Positions 6,153 to 13,821 of a stretch of DNA of 15,324 bases are shown piece after piece. This DNA comes from an uncultured Ruminiclostridium sp. (GTDB lineage Bacteria > Bacillota > Clostridia > Oscillospirales > Ruminococcaceae), in assembly GCA_934490165.1 (NCBI GenBank), contig CAKSTB010000032.1, forward strand, positions 1-15,324, given 5' to 3'. Within the stretch, counting starts at the first letter, position 1. Each line of letters starts with the position of its first letter. The notes below the pieces were generated by a model. That model did no database searches. It saw nothing but the letters and a program-made list of their open reading frames with translations, and was not told the DNA's origin. The translations under genes and the position numbers were made by a program.

Positions 6153-6934
6153 TATAAAGGAAAATAAGAAGCATCATTCAGCGTAAATCCGCTATACAAC
6201 ACATCATATATTCTGCCGTCCTGTGCGGTATAATGCGTAAATACACCGTTTTCGTCCAATGAGAAAACATAGTCATCTGAATAAATATCACGCATATCAG
6301 ATATATCAAGCATATCACGCAATCCAGTTTCATTTAGCCATTGCACATGCTTTGATATAAGTTCGTTATCGCTGTTATTAAAATAATTATATCTCCTGAA
6401 AGCAACTTTATCATCCTGATAAAAGTAACAATTCTTTTCTACCATCGATATTCCAATACCGGGCAATATATTGAAATATGTACATTCCTTTGCTTTTCCG
6501 CCGTCAAAACGGTATTTTGTAAACATATCTATCAAAAAAATATGCTCATCATCATTTCGGTAAAAGCAACCTACCCTATACACATCTTCACTGTTATAAA
6601 AATATACTCCATAATTATTACTGCCACACATATAGTCGTAAATCAGACGACCGTTTTCATCAAAGCCATATTCATAGCCGTATTTCTGAGGCTTATTTTT
6701 ACATTTTTTGATTTTTCCCCTATGGTAACCTCCGACAGCAAGGAATAGATAGTAATCGGGATTATACCAACCTCCTGTAATATCGCACTCTACGGTAGTA
6801 TATTCATATCTTACCGCACTTTTCAAAGCATTATTGAGTATATCCGGGAAATTGTCCTTGTGCGAAGTTACAAACGCTTTTACCTCATTTATTTCGCTGT
6901 CAAAATCGTCTTTTGTTATATCTTCGATATTCAC
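6152..6934 (-). CDS. Hypothetical protein, AT-rich, aromatic-rich
   Basis: I do not recognise this 260-residue protein. It is acidic and rich in Tyr, Phe, Asn and Asp, with no signal peptide, membrane segment or enzyme motif. The first 40 residues look helical and the rest looks like successive beta strands with recurring turns (FDENGRL, YRNDDEH, YQDDKVA, LDENGVF). That resembles immunity proteins or YD-type beta proteins only in general style. The start is GTG at 6934 with GAGG at 6 nt; the overlapping ATG would stop after one codon. Base composition is visibly more AT-rich than both neighbours, it stands alone between two terminators, and no pathway partner is near. Recent acquisition is likely by inference. 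That it is a real gene is supported by the long frame and the ribosome binding site. Confidence 0.75.
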   Translation of the reverse strand: MNIEDITKDDFDSEINEVKAFVTSHKDNFPDILNNALKSAVRYEYTTVECDITGGWYNPDYYLFLAVGGYHRGKIKKCKNKPQKYGYEYGFDENGRLIYDYMCGSNNYGVYFYNSEDVYRVGCFYRNDDEHIFLIDMFTKYRFDGGKAKECTYFNILPGIGISMVEKNCYFYQDDKVAFRRYNYFNNSDNELISKHVQWLNETGLRDMLDISDMRDIYSDDYVFSLDENGVFTHYTAQDGRIYDVLYSGFTLNDASYFPL

Positions 6935-6945
6935 ATTTTACCTCA

Positions 6946-6985
6946 TATAAAAGAAACCGACTGATATAGGACTACCAATCGGTTT
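6946..6985 (-). terminator. Terminator downstream of ruvX
   Basis: On the minus strand aaaccgattggta pairs with tatcagtcggttt (13 bp including G-U) around gtccta, followed by cttttat. It closes the PHP-to-ruvX operon just before the hypothetical gene starts. Confidence 0.8.
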
Positions 6986-6994
6986 GTTCTGACA

Positions 6995-7444
6995 TTACTT
7001 CTCTTCCTGCTTAGCCTTTTCCCTGGCAAGCAGGTTAGCCTTATAGTCAAGGTAATTCTGAAGAATAACCGCGGCGGCGACCGCGTCAATTACCTTTTTG
7101 CGCTCCTTGCCGCGCTTGTTTACGTCGTTCATCATATTGTGTGCCGTAACCGTGGTTGAACGCTCATCCCACATTACAACGGGTATTTCGAGGAAGTTCT
7201 GAAGCATATCGGCAAACATTCTGCACTTTTCGCTTCTCGGTCCGTATGTTCCGTTCATATTTATCGGATTTCCGACTACGACCTCGCCGACCTCATATTC
7301 GACAGCGGCGGCGGCTACCTTTTCAACACACGTCTGAAAGTTTCTTTCATCTATAACGCCAAGCGGTGACGCAAGCGTCTGTGTTCTGTCACAGCAGGCA
7401 AGTCCTGTGTGTGCATCTCCGTAATCAACAGCCATTATTTTCAT
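6995..7444 (-). CDS. ruvX: RuvX/YqgF family RNase H-fold nuclease
   Basis: This 149-residue protein matches the YqgF family in length. Acidic residues expected at the RNase H-like active site are D7 in AVDYGDAHTG, D93-E94 in MWDERSTT and D120 in VIDAVAAAVILQNYL, with the VVGNPINMNG signature at 57-65. Family members act as putative Holliday-junction resolvases and in E. coli process the 5' end of 16S rRNA; they are nearly universal. The usual Arg of the first motif (DARTG) is His12 here. The ATG overlaps the NUDIX stop by one base (TAATG), implying translational coupling. It is the last gene of the operon. Confidence 0.93.
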   Translation of the reverse strand: MKIMAVDYGDAHTGLACCDRTQTLASPLGVIDERNFQTCVEKVAAAAVEYEVGEVVVGNPINMNGTYGPRSEKCRMFADMLQNFLEIPVVMWDERSTTVTAHNMMNDVNKRGKERKKVIDAVAAAVILQNYLDYKANLLAREKAKQEEK

Positions 7445-7971
7445 TATTTCCTGTTTCCTTTCGGATAAGTAGTTTTTCCTGTAACAAAGCTGAATTCAAG
7501 CTCCGTCATAAAATCAAACAGCCCCGGGATAAGCTTCTTTTCTTTCTGCATTTTCTCAAACTCGGCAAGAGTTACAAGCTTTGCGCCCGACACCTCTTCT
7601 TTCTGAAGCGTCAGGTCATCAAGCGTCAGATCCCTGTGAAGCTCGTAGCAGTCGATAAAGAAAGCCGCACCGTGCTTAGTTCCTTTGAAAGTCAGCTCTT
7701 CATCGGTTACATCTATGCCGATCTCTTCCTTTATCTCGCGCTTTATGCAGTCAATGCTTGATTCGCCCGCCTTGACCGCACCGCCTGTGCATTCCCACAG
7801 ACCGCCGAAATTCTTGTACTTACAGCGCTGTGTCACGAGCAGCTTGTTACCGCTTACTATCCACGCCTCACAGACAATGTTGTATTCGCCCGGCTGCATA
7901 CGGATGCCTCTTTTATGAAGCTTTCCGGTACGTTTTCTGTTCTTATCGTACACGTCCCAGTATTCTGCCAC
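7444..7971 (-). CDS. NUDIX hydrolase
   Basis: This 175-residue protein has a complete Nudix box GX5EX7REUXEEXGU at residues 64-86 (G64, E70, R78-E79, E82-E83, G85). It should be a Mg-dependent hydrolase of a nucleoside diphosphate linked to another group. The N-terminus with WDVYDKNRKRTGKLHKRG resembles the subgroup related to isopentenyl-diphosphate isomerase and E. coli YfcD; substrate cannot be read. A longer frame opens at GTG 7980, but GGGAGG overlaps that codon. The GTG at 7971 sits 8 nt after GGGAGG and is the start chosen. The stop overlaps the ruvX start, and the TSCPD gene ends about 35 nt upstream. Confidence 0.9.
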   Translation of the reverse strand: MAEYWDVYDKNRKRTGKLHKRGIRMQPGEYNIVCEAWIVSGNKLLVTQRCKYKNFGGLWECTGGAVKAGESSIDCIKREIKEEIGIDVTDEELTFKGTKHGAAFFIDCYELHRDLTLDDLTLQKEEVSGAKLVTLAEFEKMQKEKKLIPGLFDFMTELEFSFVTGKTTYPKGNRK

Positions 7972-8005
7972 TCGTTTCACCTCCCTGTAAAATCATAACC
8001 GCCGT

Positions 8006-8257
8006 TCAGTTGTTTGCCTTGTATTCTTTCAGTGCTTCAGCAAGCTGAGCGGGACATGAGCTGCTCTTTGAGCCGCACTTTATGCCGTCAAGGCGCTCAA
8101 TAACTTCGTCAACAGGCATTCCCTTTACAAGATGTGCTATGCCCTGAAGATTACCGTTGCAACCGCCTATTACCTGTAGGCTCTCTACCTTGCCGTCCTC
8201 AACGTCTATTATCATTTTACGGGAGCATACTCCCTTGGGTGTATATTCAAATGTCAT
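8006..8257 (-). CDS. TSCPD domain protein (TIGR03905-like)
   Basis: This 83-residue protein resembles the short TSCPD family, known as TIGR03905, from anaerobic Firmicutes: FEYTPKGVCSR at the start, IGGCNGNLQGI in the middle and a CGSKSSSCPAQLAEAL end. The four cysteines C11, C33, C61 and C68 are suited to binding zinc or another metal. The TSCPD domain also occurs at the C-terminus of some B12-dependent ribonucleotide reductases. Molecular function of the stand-alone form is unknown. The open frame extends to 8317, but AAAGGAAG lies 9 nt before the ATG at 8257. The longer start would overlap the malic enzyme gene and lacks a site, so 8257 is chosen. Confidence 0.88.
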   Translation of the reverse strand: MTFEYTPKGVCSRKMIIDVEDGKVESLQVIGGCNGNLQGIAHLVKGMPVDEVIERLDGIKCGSKSSSCPAQLAEALKEYKANN

Positions 8258-8294
8258 TTCTGTCGTCTTCCTTTCAGATTGTCTGCGCTGTATA

Positions 8295-9455
8295 TTACTG
8301 CTGTGCCGCTTTTGCAACTGCTGTGGCTACTGCCTCGGCAACCGACTTGTCAAGCGGGCTGGGGATTATATATTCTCTCGACAGCTTGCCGGGAGTTACA
8401 ATATCCGCTATCGCATAAGCGGCGGCTTTTTTCATCTCTTCAGTTATCGCTTTTGCCCCGCACTGTAAAGCACCCTTGAATATTCCGGGGAATACAAGTA
8501 CGTTGTTTATCTGGTTGGGGAAGTCGCTCCTGCCTGTGCCTACGATATACGCACCTGCGGCAAGCGCCTTGTCGGGCATAATTTCAGGCTCGGGATTTGC
8601 CATAGCAAATACTATGGGCTTTTCTGCCATCGACTTTACCATATCCTCGCTTACAAGACCGGGCTTTGATACGCCGATGAATACATCTGCGCCCTTCATA
8701 GCCTCGGCAAGTCCGCCCTTTATGTTATTGTTGTTTGTCTTTGTCGCGATCTCTGCATGAGCGGGATTTTCATACTTGTCGTCCTTATTGATGATACCGT
8801 TTATGTCAACCATGATAAGGTTACCGATACCCATATTCAGGAGGAACGTGCCAATTGCGATGCCTGCCGCGCCCGCACCGTTTATAACAACGGTGATATC
8901 CTTCATCTGCTTGCCTGCACAGCGTACAGCATTGATAAGTGCCGCGCCTACTACAACTGCAGTTCCGTGCTGATCATCGTGAAATACCGGAATATCGAGC
9001 TTTTCTTTCAGTCTGCGTTCGATCTCAAAGCATCTGGGTGCTGAGATATCCTCTATATTGATACCACCGAAGCTGTCGGAGATAAGCTCGATCGTTCTTA
9101 CTATCTCGTCAACGTCCTTTGACTTTATGCAGATAGGGAATGCGTCAACACCTGCAAATTCTTTGAACAGACAACATTTACCCTCCATAACGGGCATACC
9201 CGCAAGTCCGCCTATGTCGCCAAGTCCAAGTACAGCAGTGCCGTCTGTGATGACCGCTACTAAATTCTTTCGGCGAGTCAGCTTGTATGACAGTGAGGGA
9301 TCTTTTTCAATTTCAAGACAGGCCTGTGCAACACCGGGAGTGTAACAAAGAGAAAGATCCTCTCTTGTATTGACGGGAGCTCTTGAGATGACCTCGATCT
9401 TTCCCTGCCACTCATAGTGCTTTTCCAGTGCCTGCTGTTTGATATCGGTTGCCAT
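8295..9455 (-). CDS. Malic enzyme, probably NAD-dependent
   Basis: This 386-residue cytosolic protein is of the short bacterial type without a phosphotransacetylase domain. It decarboxylates malate to pyruvate and CO2 with a divalent metal. Visible are Y38 in CYTPGVA, K93 in PVMEGK, metal ligands E135-D136 in INIEDISAP and D160-D161 in FHDDQHGT. The Rossmann motif is INGAGAAGIA (191-200) and the C-terminal signature is GRSDFPNQINNVLVFPG. An Asp at the end of the second Rossmann strand (D217, IMVDING) suggests NAD rather than NADP, by inference. AAGGAAGG precedes the ATG. It lies 24 nt after the PHP gene in the same operon. Confidence 0.94.
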   Translation of the reverse strand: MATDIKQQALEKHYEWQGKIEVISRAPVNTREDLSLCYTPGVAQACLEIEKDPSLSYKLTRRKNLVAVITDGTAVLGLGDIGGLAGMPVMEGKCCLFKEFAGVDAFPICIKSKDVDEIVRTIELISDSFGGINIEDISAPRCFEIERRLKEKLDIPVFHDDQHGTAVVVGAALINAVRCAGKQMKDITVVINGAGAAGIAIGTFLLNMGIGNLIMVDINGIINKDDKYENPAHAEIATKTNNNNIKGGLAEAMKGADVFIGVSKPGLVSEDMVKSMAEKPIVFAMANPEPEIMPDKALAAGAYIVGTGRSDFPNQINNVLVFPGIFKGALQCGAKAITEEMKKAAAYAIADIVTPGKLSREYIIPSPLDKSVAEAVATAVAKAAQQ

Positions 9456-9479
9456 TTTTCTTTTCCTTCCTTTTGCCGA

Positions 9480-10325
9480 TTATTTTATTTTCTTCTTCAG
9501 TATACGCTGAAGCGATGCGTCCGGCGTGTAGTTTGTTCCTATAGCTATAGGATAGTGGTTGTAAAATCCGTGGAAATCAGAGCCGCCTGTTGTTATGAGA
9601 TTATATTTCTCCGCTATTTCAAGCAGTCTTTCGCGCTGTTCTTCGCTTGCGCTCTGATGCCATACCTCAGCACCGTCTATCTTTCCTGCCGAGGCAAGCT
9701 CTTCAAGCAGTTCAAAATTGTCGAATACAGCGGGGTGGGCAAGTACAGCGATACCGCCTGCCGAATGGATAAGCTCCAGTACAAAATGCACCTCCGGATA
9801 GTCCTGCATATCGGTGCTTACCTCTTCTGCGCAAAGTCCCGTTACGGGATTGAACAGTTCGTCATATACCTTGCCGTAAAGGTCGGTAGTATAGCCATAG
9901 TCCATAAGGGCGTGCATGATATGACACTTGAATATCACTTTACTGCCTGTGGCGTAACGCAGTATGCTTTCAAGCGTTATGGGGTACTTTTCAAGTACCT
10001 TCATAGCCATCTGTTTGCCGCGCTTCTTACGCAGTTCGCAAGTGCGCAGACATAAGCCTTCAAGCCTGTTTGGCTTTTCGGGATTATAACAGATTATGTG
10101 CGCTTTTGAACCGTGCTTGCTGTCGTATGTAGAAAACTCGACCGCAGGGATAACGTTGACACCGTAACGTTCACCGAGCACAGTCGCCCTTGACGAAGAC
10201 GAAAGCGTGTCGTGATCGGTTATCGCAAAATAATCGATGCCGTAGCGCTTTGCCTGTGCAATGGTTTCTTCAAGACCCAGTGAGCCGTCGGACATTGTTG
10301 TGTGACAATGTAAATCAGCCTTCAT
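9480..10325 (-). CDS. PHP domain phosphoesterase
   Basis: This 281-residue protein has the PHP metal motifs in order: DLHCHTTMSDGS (4-15), ITDHDT (35-40), PAVEFS with a Glu ligand, KCHIMHAL, LAHPA and GGSDFHG. It matches the TrpH/YciV-like group, in which some members remove phosphate from 3',5'-nucleoside bisphosphates or trim RNA 5' ends; the exact substrate is uncertain. The frame opens at 10388, but the ATG at 10325 has GAAGGG 7 nt upstream and begins right at the first metal motif, so it is chosen. It is the first gene of a five-gene operon with the malic enzyme, TSCPD, NUDIX and ruvX genes. Confidence 0.9.
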   Translation of the reverse strand: MKADLHCHTTMSDGSLGLEETIAQAKRYGIDYFAITDHDTLSSSSRATVLGERYGVNVIPAVEFSTYDSKHGSKAHIICYNPEKPNRLEGLCLRTCELRKKRGKQMAMKVLEKYPITLESILRYATGSKVIFKCHIMHALMDYGYTTDLYGKVYDELFNPVTGLCAEEVSTDMQDYPEVHFVLELIHSAGGIAVLAHPAVFDNFELLEELASAGKIDGAEVWHQSASEEQRERLLEIAEKYNLITTGGSDFHGFYNHYPIAIGTNYTPDASLQRILKKKIK

Positions 10326-10394
10326 ATCAATACCCTTCTTTCTTGTTGTTCTGCCGGATAACGATGCGGTGAAAACCACACGATACATAATATA

Positions 10395-10423
10395 ATTATA
10401 CCACTTTTAAGGGTATAATGCAA
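10395..10423 (-). promoter_or_regulatory. Promoter of the PHP-to-ruvX operon
   Basis: On the minus strand TTGCAT (10418-10423) lies 17 bp from a perfect TATAAT (10395-10400), about 70 nt before the PHP start codon. Confidence 0.7.
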
Positions 10424-10460
10424 CAGTTTTTGTAAAAGCGCGGCGAATGCGCTAAATATA

Positions 10461-10499
10461 CGCAAAACGGCATTCCCGCACTTTATGCGGGAATGCCGT
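10461..10499 (-). terminator. Terminator downstream of the yesL-like gene
   Basis: acggcattcccgca (10467-10480) pairs perfectly with tgcgggaatgccgt (10486-10499) around a 5-nt loop. On the minus strand it is followed by TTTT, just after the membrane protein stop. Confidence 0.88.
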
Positions 10500-10504
10500 A
10501 ATAA

Positions 10505-11329
10505 TTATTTGATAACCTTGCCGTGAGCCTTGGGGGTCGCTTTAATCTCCTTTTCGCTTCCGCCTCTGTCGACAAATACAGCGTTTTCAGCGATATCCTC
10601 TTCACTTATCGGACCGAGCTCGGGGTTGCGCTCGCCGCGATCCTCATAGTACGGATTGATGATAAATTTCTGAATTACAGGATAGCATATAAACGTTGTG
10701 GTAAAGCTCATAAACGCCAGCGGGAATACTATAACCACAAAAACCGAATAAGGAAGGAATAAAACAACAAGCGTAATTATCACCAGGTTTACTATAAGTG
10801 CAATAAAATTACGCTTTACGCCTAGAAAAACAAGAAGCAACGCATTTTTCAGCATAGCCTTGAGCGGAAGCTTCAGCGCTACTATTTCAAGATAGATATA
10901 GAAGTGCATTATATACAATAGTGTTGCAAAGCAGATAAACACACAGATATATACGATCATACCCTCAGGCAACTTATCAGCAGCCATAAATTCAAACAGT
11001 GCAACAACAAGTGCAGCCACACCGACAACATCTATAATGCCAATAGCGACAGACTGCTTGAAATTCTTTTTGAATGCTGTAAAAAACTCGTCAAATACAA
11101 AGCAGGGCTGCTCAAGTATGAACTTTCTCATAACATGAGTAAGCGCTGCCGTTGCAGGTCCGAATGTCACGACAGGTATACAGAAAAGTATGTAAAGCAA
11201 ATTCAGTTCGATGATTTTCCAGAACTTTCTGCCGAATATCTCCCAGTATCTGAAAAACGGTTTCTTCTGCGGTGCAGTCTTTGATACACCGCTACCCGAA
11301 CTCTGATAATCAAATAACTTGAATGCCAA
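10505..11329 (-). CDS. DUF624 / YesL-like integral membrane protein
   Basis: This 274-residue protein matches the DUF624/YesL family. It has FWKIIELNLLYILFCIPVV as a first membrane segment, then the family hallmark FGPATAAL, an amphipathic stretch with FFTAFKKNFKQS, and further membrane segments around residues 95-115, 122-145, 160-190 and 190-215. The C-terminal 60 residues are charged and cytoplasmic by inference. Family genes often accompany carbohydrate ABC transporters, but none is seen here and function is unknown. The start is TTG at 11329 (MAFKLF) with AAGGAG at 8 nt; no nearer ATG fits. It is monocistronic, ends at a strong terminator and is divergent from the dus operon. Confidence 0.88.
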   Translation of the reverse strand: MAFKLFDYQSSGSGVSKTAPQKKPFFRYWEIFGRKFWKIIELNLLYILFCIPVVTFGPATAALTHVMRKFILEQPCFVFDEFFTAFKKNFKQSVAIGIIDVVGVAALVVALFEFMAADKLPEGMIVYICVFICFATLLYIMHFYIYLEIVALKLPLKAMLKNALLLVFLGVKRNFIALIVNLVIITLVVLFLPYSVFVVIVFPLAFMSFTTTFICYPVIQKFIINPYYEDRGERNPELGPISEEDIAENAVFVDRGGSEKEIKATPKAHGKVIK

Positions 11330-11375
11330 GATAACAACTCCTTAAAATGAACAAATCCTGCCTTGCGGCATTATG

Positions 11376-11391
11376 CGCATGGTAACATGCG
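11376..11391. promoter_or_regulatory. Palindrome in the yesL leader
   Basis: cgcatg (11376-11381) and catgcg (11386-11391) form a perfect inverted repeat with 4 bp between. It lies between the start codon and the likely promoter, inside the spacer of the alternative promoter. It may be a repressor operator or an RNA hairpin. Confidence 0.45.
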
Positions 11392-11448
11392 AATGTTAAC
11401 AGCGTTTAAATAAACAAAAATCATTTTGCAGTAAAAACGCCGTGTAAT

Positions 11449-11477
11449 ATTATACAATATTTTTTGTCGGATTGCAA
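11449..11477 (-). promoter_or_regulatory. Likely promoter of the yesL-like gene
   Basis: On the minus strand TTGCAA (11472-11477) lies 17 bp from a perfect TATAAT (11449-11454). It would leave a leader of about 110 nt. A weaker alternative, TTAACA/18 bp/CATAAT at 11370-11399, is nearer the gene. Confidence 0.6.
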
Positions 11478-11500
11478 GGTATAAATAGGAATATTGTATA
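11451..11500. repeat. 11-bp perfect inverted repeat in the divergent promoter region
   Basis: tatacaatatt (11451-11461) and aatattgtata (11490-11500) are separated by 28 bp. The left arm overlaps the -10 of the likely yesL promoter. It is a candidate binding site for a dimeric regulator with spaced half-sites, or a DNA cruciform. Confidence 0.6.
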
Positions 11501-11504
11501 AAAA

Positions 11505-11537
11505 CTCTGTAAAATACAGCATCCGCTGTCTTCAGAG
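11505..11537. repeat. Nested hairpin upstream of the dus promoter
   Basis: ctctg/cagag (11505-11509 and 11533-11537) encloses acagc/gctgt with loop atcc (11516-11529). There is no T-run of terminator type. It lies just upstream of the -35 of the dus promoter. Confidence 0.4.
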
Positions 11538-11549
11538 CGTTGTAGAGTA

Positions 11550-11578
11550 TTGAACAGACGCGCAAAAAGTGATATAAT
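11550..11578 (+). promoter_or_regulatory. Promoter of the dus operon
   Basis: TTGAAC (11550-11555) and a perfect TATAAT (11573-11578) are spaced by 17 bp, about 40 nt before the start codon. Confidence 0.8.
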
Positions 11579-11618
11579 TATTTAAATATATTCGGAAAGG
11601 AGTCGCTTATTACAGATT

Positions 11619-12602
11619 GTGGAATACACTACGATAGGAAATGTCAGGATAGAAAAAACAGCATCGCTTGCCCCTATGGCATCGGTTGCAGACAAGGCTA
11701 TGCGCACTATGTGCAAAAAATACGGTGCGGCACTGCTCACAGGAGAAATGGCAAGCGCAAAGGGTCTTTGCTACTCTGACCGCAAAACTGCAAGCCTGCT
11801 CACGGTGACAGATTATGAACGCCCGATGGCTATACAGCTGTTCGGCAGTGAACCCGAATTTATGGCTAAGGCGGCAGTGATCGCGGCAAAGTATGATCCC
11901 GACTTCATAGATATAAACTGCGGCTGTCCCGTTCCGAAGGTCGCGGGAAACGGCGCAGGCTCGGCACTCATGAAAAACCCGGTGCTTTTAGGAGAAATAG
12001 TTGAGGCGGTCGTAAAAGCGACCGATATACCTGTCACAGTCAAAATAAGAAAGGGCTGGGACGAAAAGAATGTTAATGCCGTTGAGGTTGCCCGTGTCGC
12101 GCAGGAAAGCGGAGCGTCTGCGGTCGCGGTTCACGGCAGGACAAAAAACCAGATGTACAGCGGCAAGGCTGACCTTGACATAATCGCAGAAGTTAAACAG
12201 GCACTTAGCATACCTGTAATAGGAAACGGCGATGTCGACAGCGGAGAAAGCTGTAAACATATGTACGATTACACCGGCTGTGACCTTGTGATGGTGGGCA
12301 GAGCCGCCTGCGGCAGACCGTGGATCTTCTCGGAGATAAAACATTATCTCGAAACAGGAGAAGCATTACCCCCACCCTCCCCCGATAAACAGCTTGACAT
12401 TATGAATGAGCACATAAGACTGCTCTGTGCGGACAAGGGCGAATACATCGGTATGAAGGAAGCCCGCAAGCATACCGCCTGGTATCTCAAAGGCAGACCG
12501 GGGGCGGCAAAGCTACGCAATATGTGCGGCAGCCTGTCAACGCTCGAAGATTTTGACAATATGCTGGAGCTTATAAGAAACACGGCACAGCAGGATATAT
12601 AA
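11619..12602 (+). CDS. dus: tRNA-dihydrouridine synthase, DusB-like
   Basis: This 327-residue FMN protein reduces uridines of the tRNA D-loop. The N-terminal TIM barrel carries SLAPMASVADKAMR (FMN loop), DINCGCPVPKV with catalytic C103, PVTVKIRKGWDE, AVHGRTKNQMYSG and PVIGNGDVDSG. The C-terminal helical tRNA-binding domain follows from about residue 240. It belongs to the DusB/NifR3 group common in Firmicutes; the exact uridine position is not readable. The start is GTG at 11619. The best ribosome site AAAGGAG (11596-11602) is 16 nt away, longer than normal, and an ATT at 11616 is the only nearer in-frame alternative. First gene of an operon with the DUF815 ATPase and the substrate-binding protein. 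Confidence 0.93.
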   Translation: MEYTTIGNVRIEKTASLAPMASVADKAMRTMCKKYGAALLTGEMASAKGLCYSDRKTASLLTVTDYERPMAIQLFGSEPEFMAKAAVIAAKYDPDFIDINCGCPVPKVAGNGAGSALMKNPVLLGEIVEAVVKATDIPVTVKIRKGWDEKNVNAVEVARVAQESGASAVAVHGRTKNQMYSGKADLDIIAEVKQALSIPVIGNGDVDSGESCKHMYDYTGCDLVMVGRAACGRPWIFSEIKHYLETGEALPPPSPDKQLDIMNEHIRLLCADKGEYIGMKEARKHTAWYLKGRPGAAKLRNMCGSLSTLEDFDNMLELIRNTAQQDI

Positions 12603-12626
12603 AGGACGAAAAGGAAAGACAAAACA

Positions 12627-13820
12627 ATGAAAGAAACAGCACACAAATTAAGATCTCTTACCGCATTTGACATAAGCGGCGATTATATCATTGACCAGTT
12701 TGAACAGCTTGCAAGCGACGATGAATGCACGGCGATAGACGCGTATACAAATATCGCTCGTTATCTGCTCACACACGACAAGACGCTTGCGGACTATCTG
12801 CGCGAGCTTCTGACATACGCCGACTCAAAGCTTATCGAAAGCTACATAAAAAAGGAAGACACAAGCAAGCTTTATGCCGTCGAATATGACGTGTCGGTAA
12901 TAAAAGAGCTTGCAAAAATGTCGGCGCACAAGCTGAAAGACTATCTCTTCCAGAAGTTCAACGAGAATTTCATCTTCTCACTTCCCGAATATGTAACAGG
13001 CGGCTTTGACTGCAACGCAGAGTATTTTATCCGCCACATAAGCGAAAACGGAAGCGGTATCTATGCCAAGTACAAGGCTTTTGTATACGACAGCGGCGAG
13101 CTTCAGCCGATTGAAAAGCCCGACGCTATACGTCTTTCGGATCTTAAGAAATATGAAGCACAGAGAAAGCAGATCGTCGATAACACAAGGGCATTCATAG
13201 CAGGTCACCCCGCAGACAACGCTCTGCTCTACGGCGACAGGGGTACAGGTAAATCCTCGACCGTCAAGGCACTGCTGAACGAATACGCAAGTCTGCGCAT
13301 AGTACAGGTCGACAAAAAGGACGTTGCCTGCCTGCCTACACTTTATAAAACTCTCAGCGAAAGCCCGCTTAAGTTTATAATCTTCATCGATGACCTGTCA
13401 TTCGGCGAAAATGACGAGGGCTTCGGCGTGCTCAAAAAGGTTCTTGAAGGCTCTGTATGCGGCAGACCGTCAAATATCCTGATATATGCGACTACAAACC
13501 GCCGCCATCTCATCAAAGAAACCGAAAGCAGTCGTATGGGCGACAATGTTCACAGTGCAGATGAAATTGACGAGAGTATGTCGCTGTCAGACAGATTTGG
13601 TCTGTTTGTAACATTCCTTGCACCAAATAAGGAAACATACCTTGAAATTGTACGCAGTCTTATCCTCGACAGAGGAATTATAATAGATAAGGACAAGCTC
13701 GACAGATGCGCGGAAAGATTTGCCCTTAAGCGTAACGGCAGATCGCCGAGAATAGCAAGGCAGTTTGCGGACAGCCTGCAATCAAAGCTTGCGCTCGGCA
13801 TCGACCCGGAGAAGATGTAA
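12627..13820 (+). CDS. DUF815 family AAA-type ATPase
   Basis: This 397-residue cytosolic protein has an N-terminal helical region (about 1-150) and a C-terminal AAA-type ATPase domain. Walker A is GDRGTGKS (203-210), Walker B is FIIFIDD (250-256), and a sensor-like TTN is at 289-291. The helical C-terminal part is RSPRIARQFADSLQSK. It matches DUF815, a widespread family of uncharacterised ATPases in which the P-loop follows a long N-terminal extension. Molecular role is unknown. An AAGGAAAG site precedes the ATG. It lies 24 nt after dus and 1 nt before the next gene, so all three are probably co-transcribed. Confidence 0.9.
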   Translation: MKETAHKLRSLTAFDISGDYIIDQFEQLASDDECTAIDAYTNIARYLLTHDKTLADYLRELLTYADSKLIESYIKKEDTSKLYAVEYDVSVIKELAKMSAHKLKDYLFQKFNENFIFSLPEYVTGGFDCNAEYFIRHISENGSGIYAKYKAFVYDSGELQPIEKPDAIRLSDLKKYEAQRKQIVDNTRAFIAGHPADNALLYGDRGTGKSSTVKALLNEYASLRIVQVDKKDVACLPTLYKTLSESPLKFIIFIDDLSFGENDEGFGVLKKVLEGSVCGRPSNILIYATTNRRHLIKETESSRMGDNVHSADEIDESMSLSDRFGLFVTFLAPNKETYLEIVRSLILDRGIIIDKDKLDRCAERFALKRNGRSPRIARQFADSLQSKLALGIDPEKM

Positions 13821-13821
13821 T

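Noticed and set aside
9417..10055. A 212-residue plus-strand open frame opposite the PHP gene
   Set aside because: It is antisense to a clear PHP domain gene with intact metal motifs; the translation is Cys/Tyr/Phe-rich and typical of a shadow frame.
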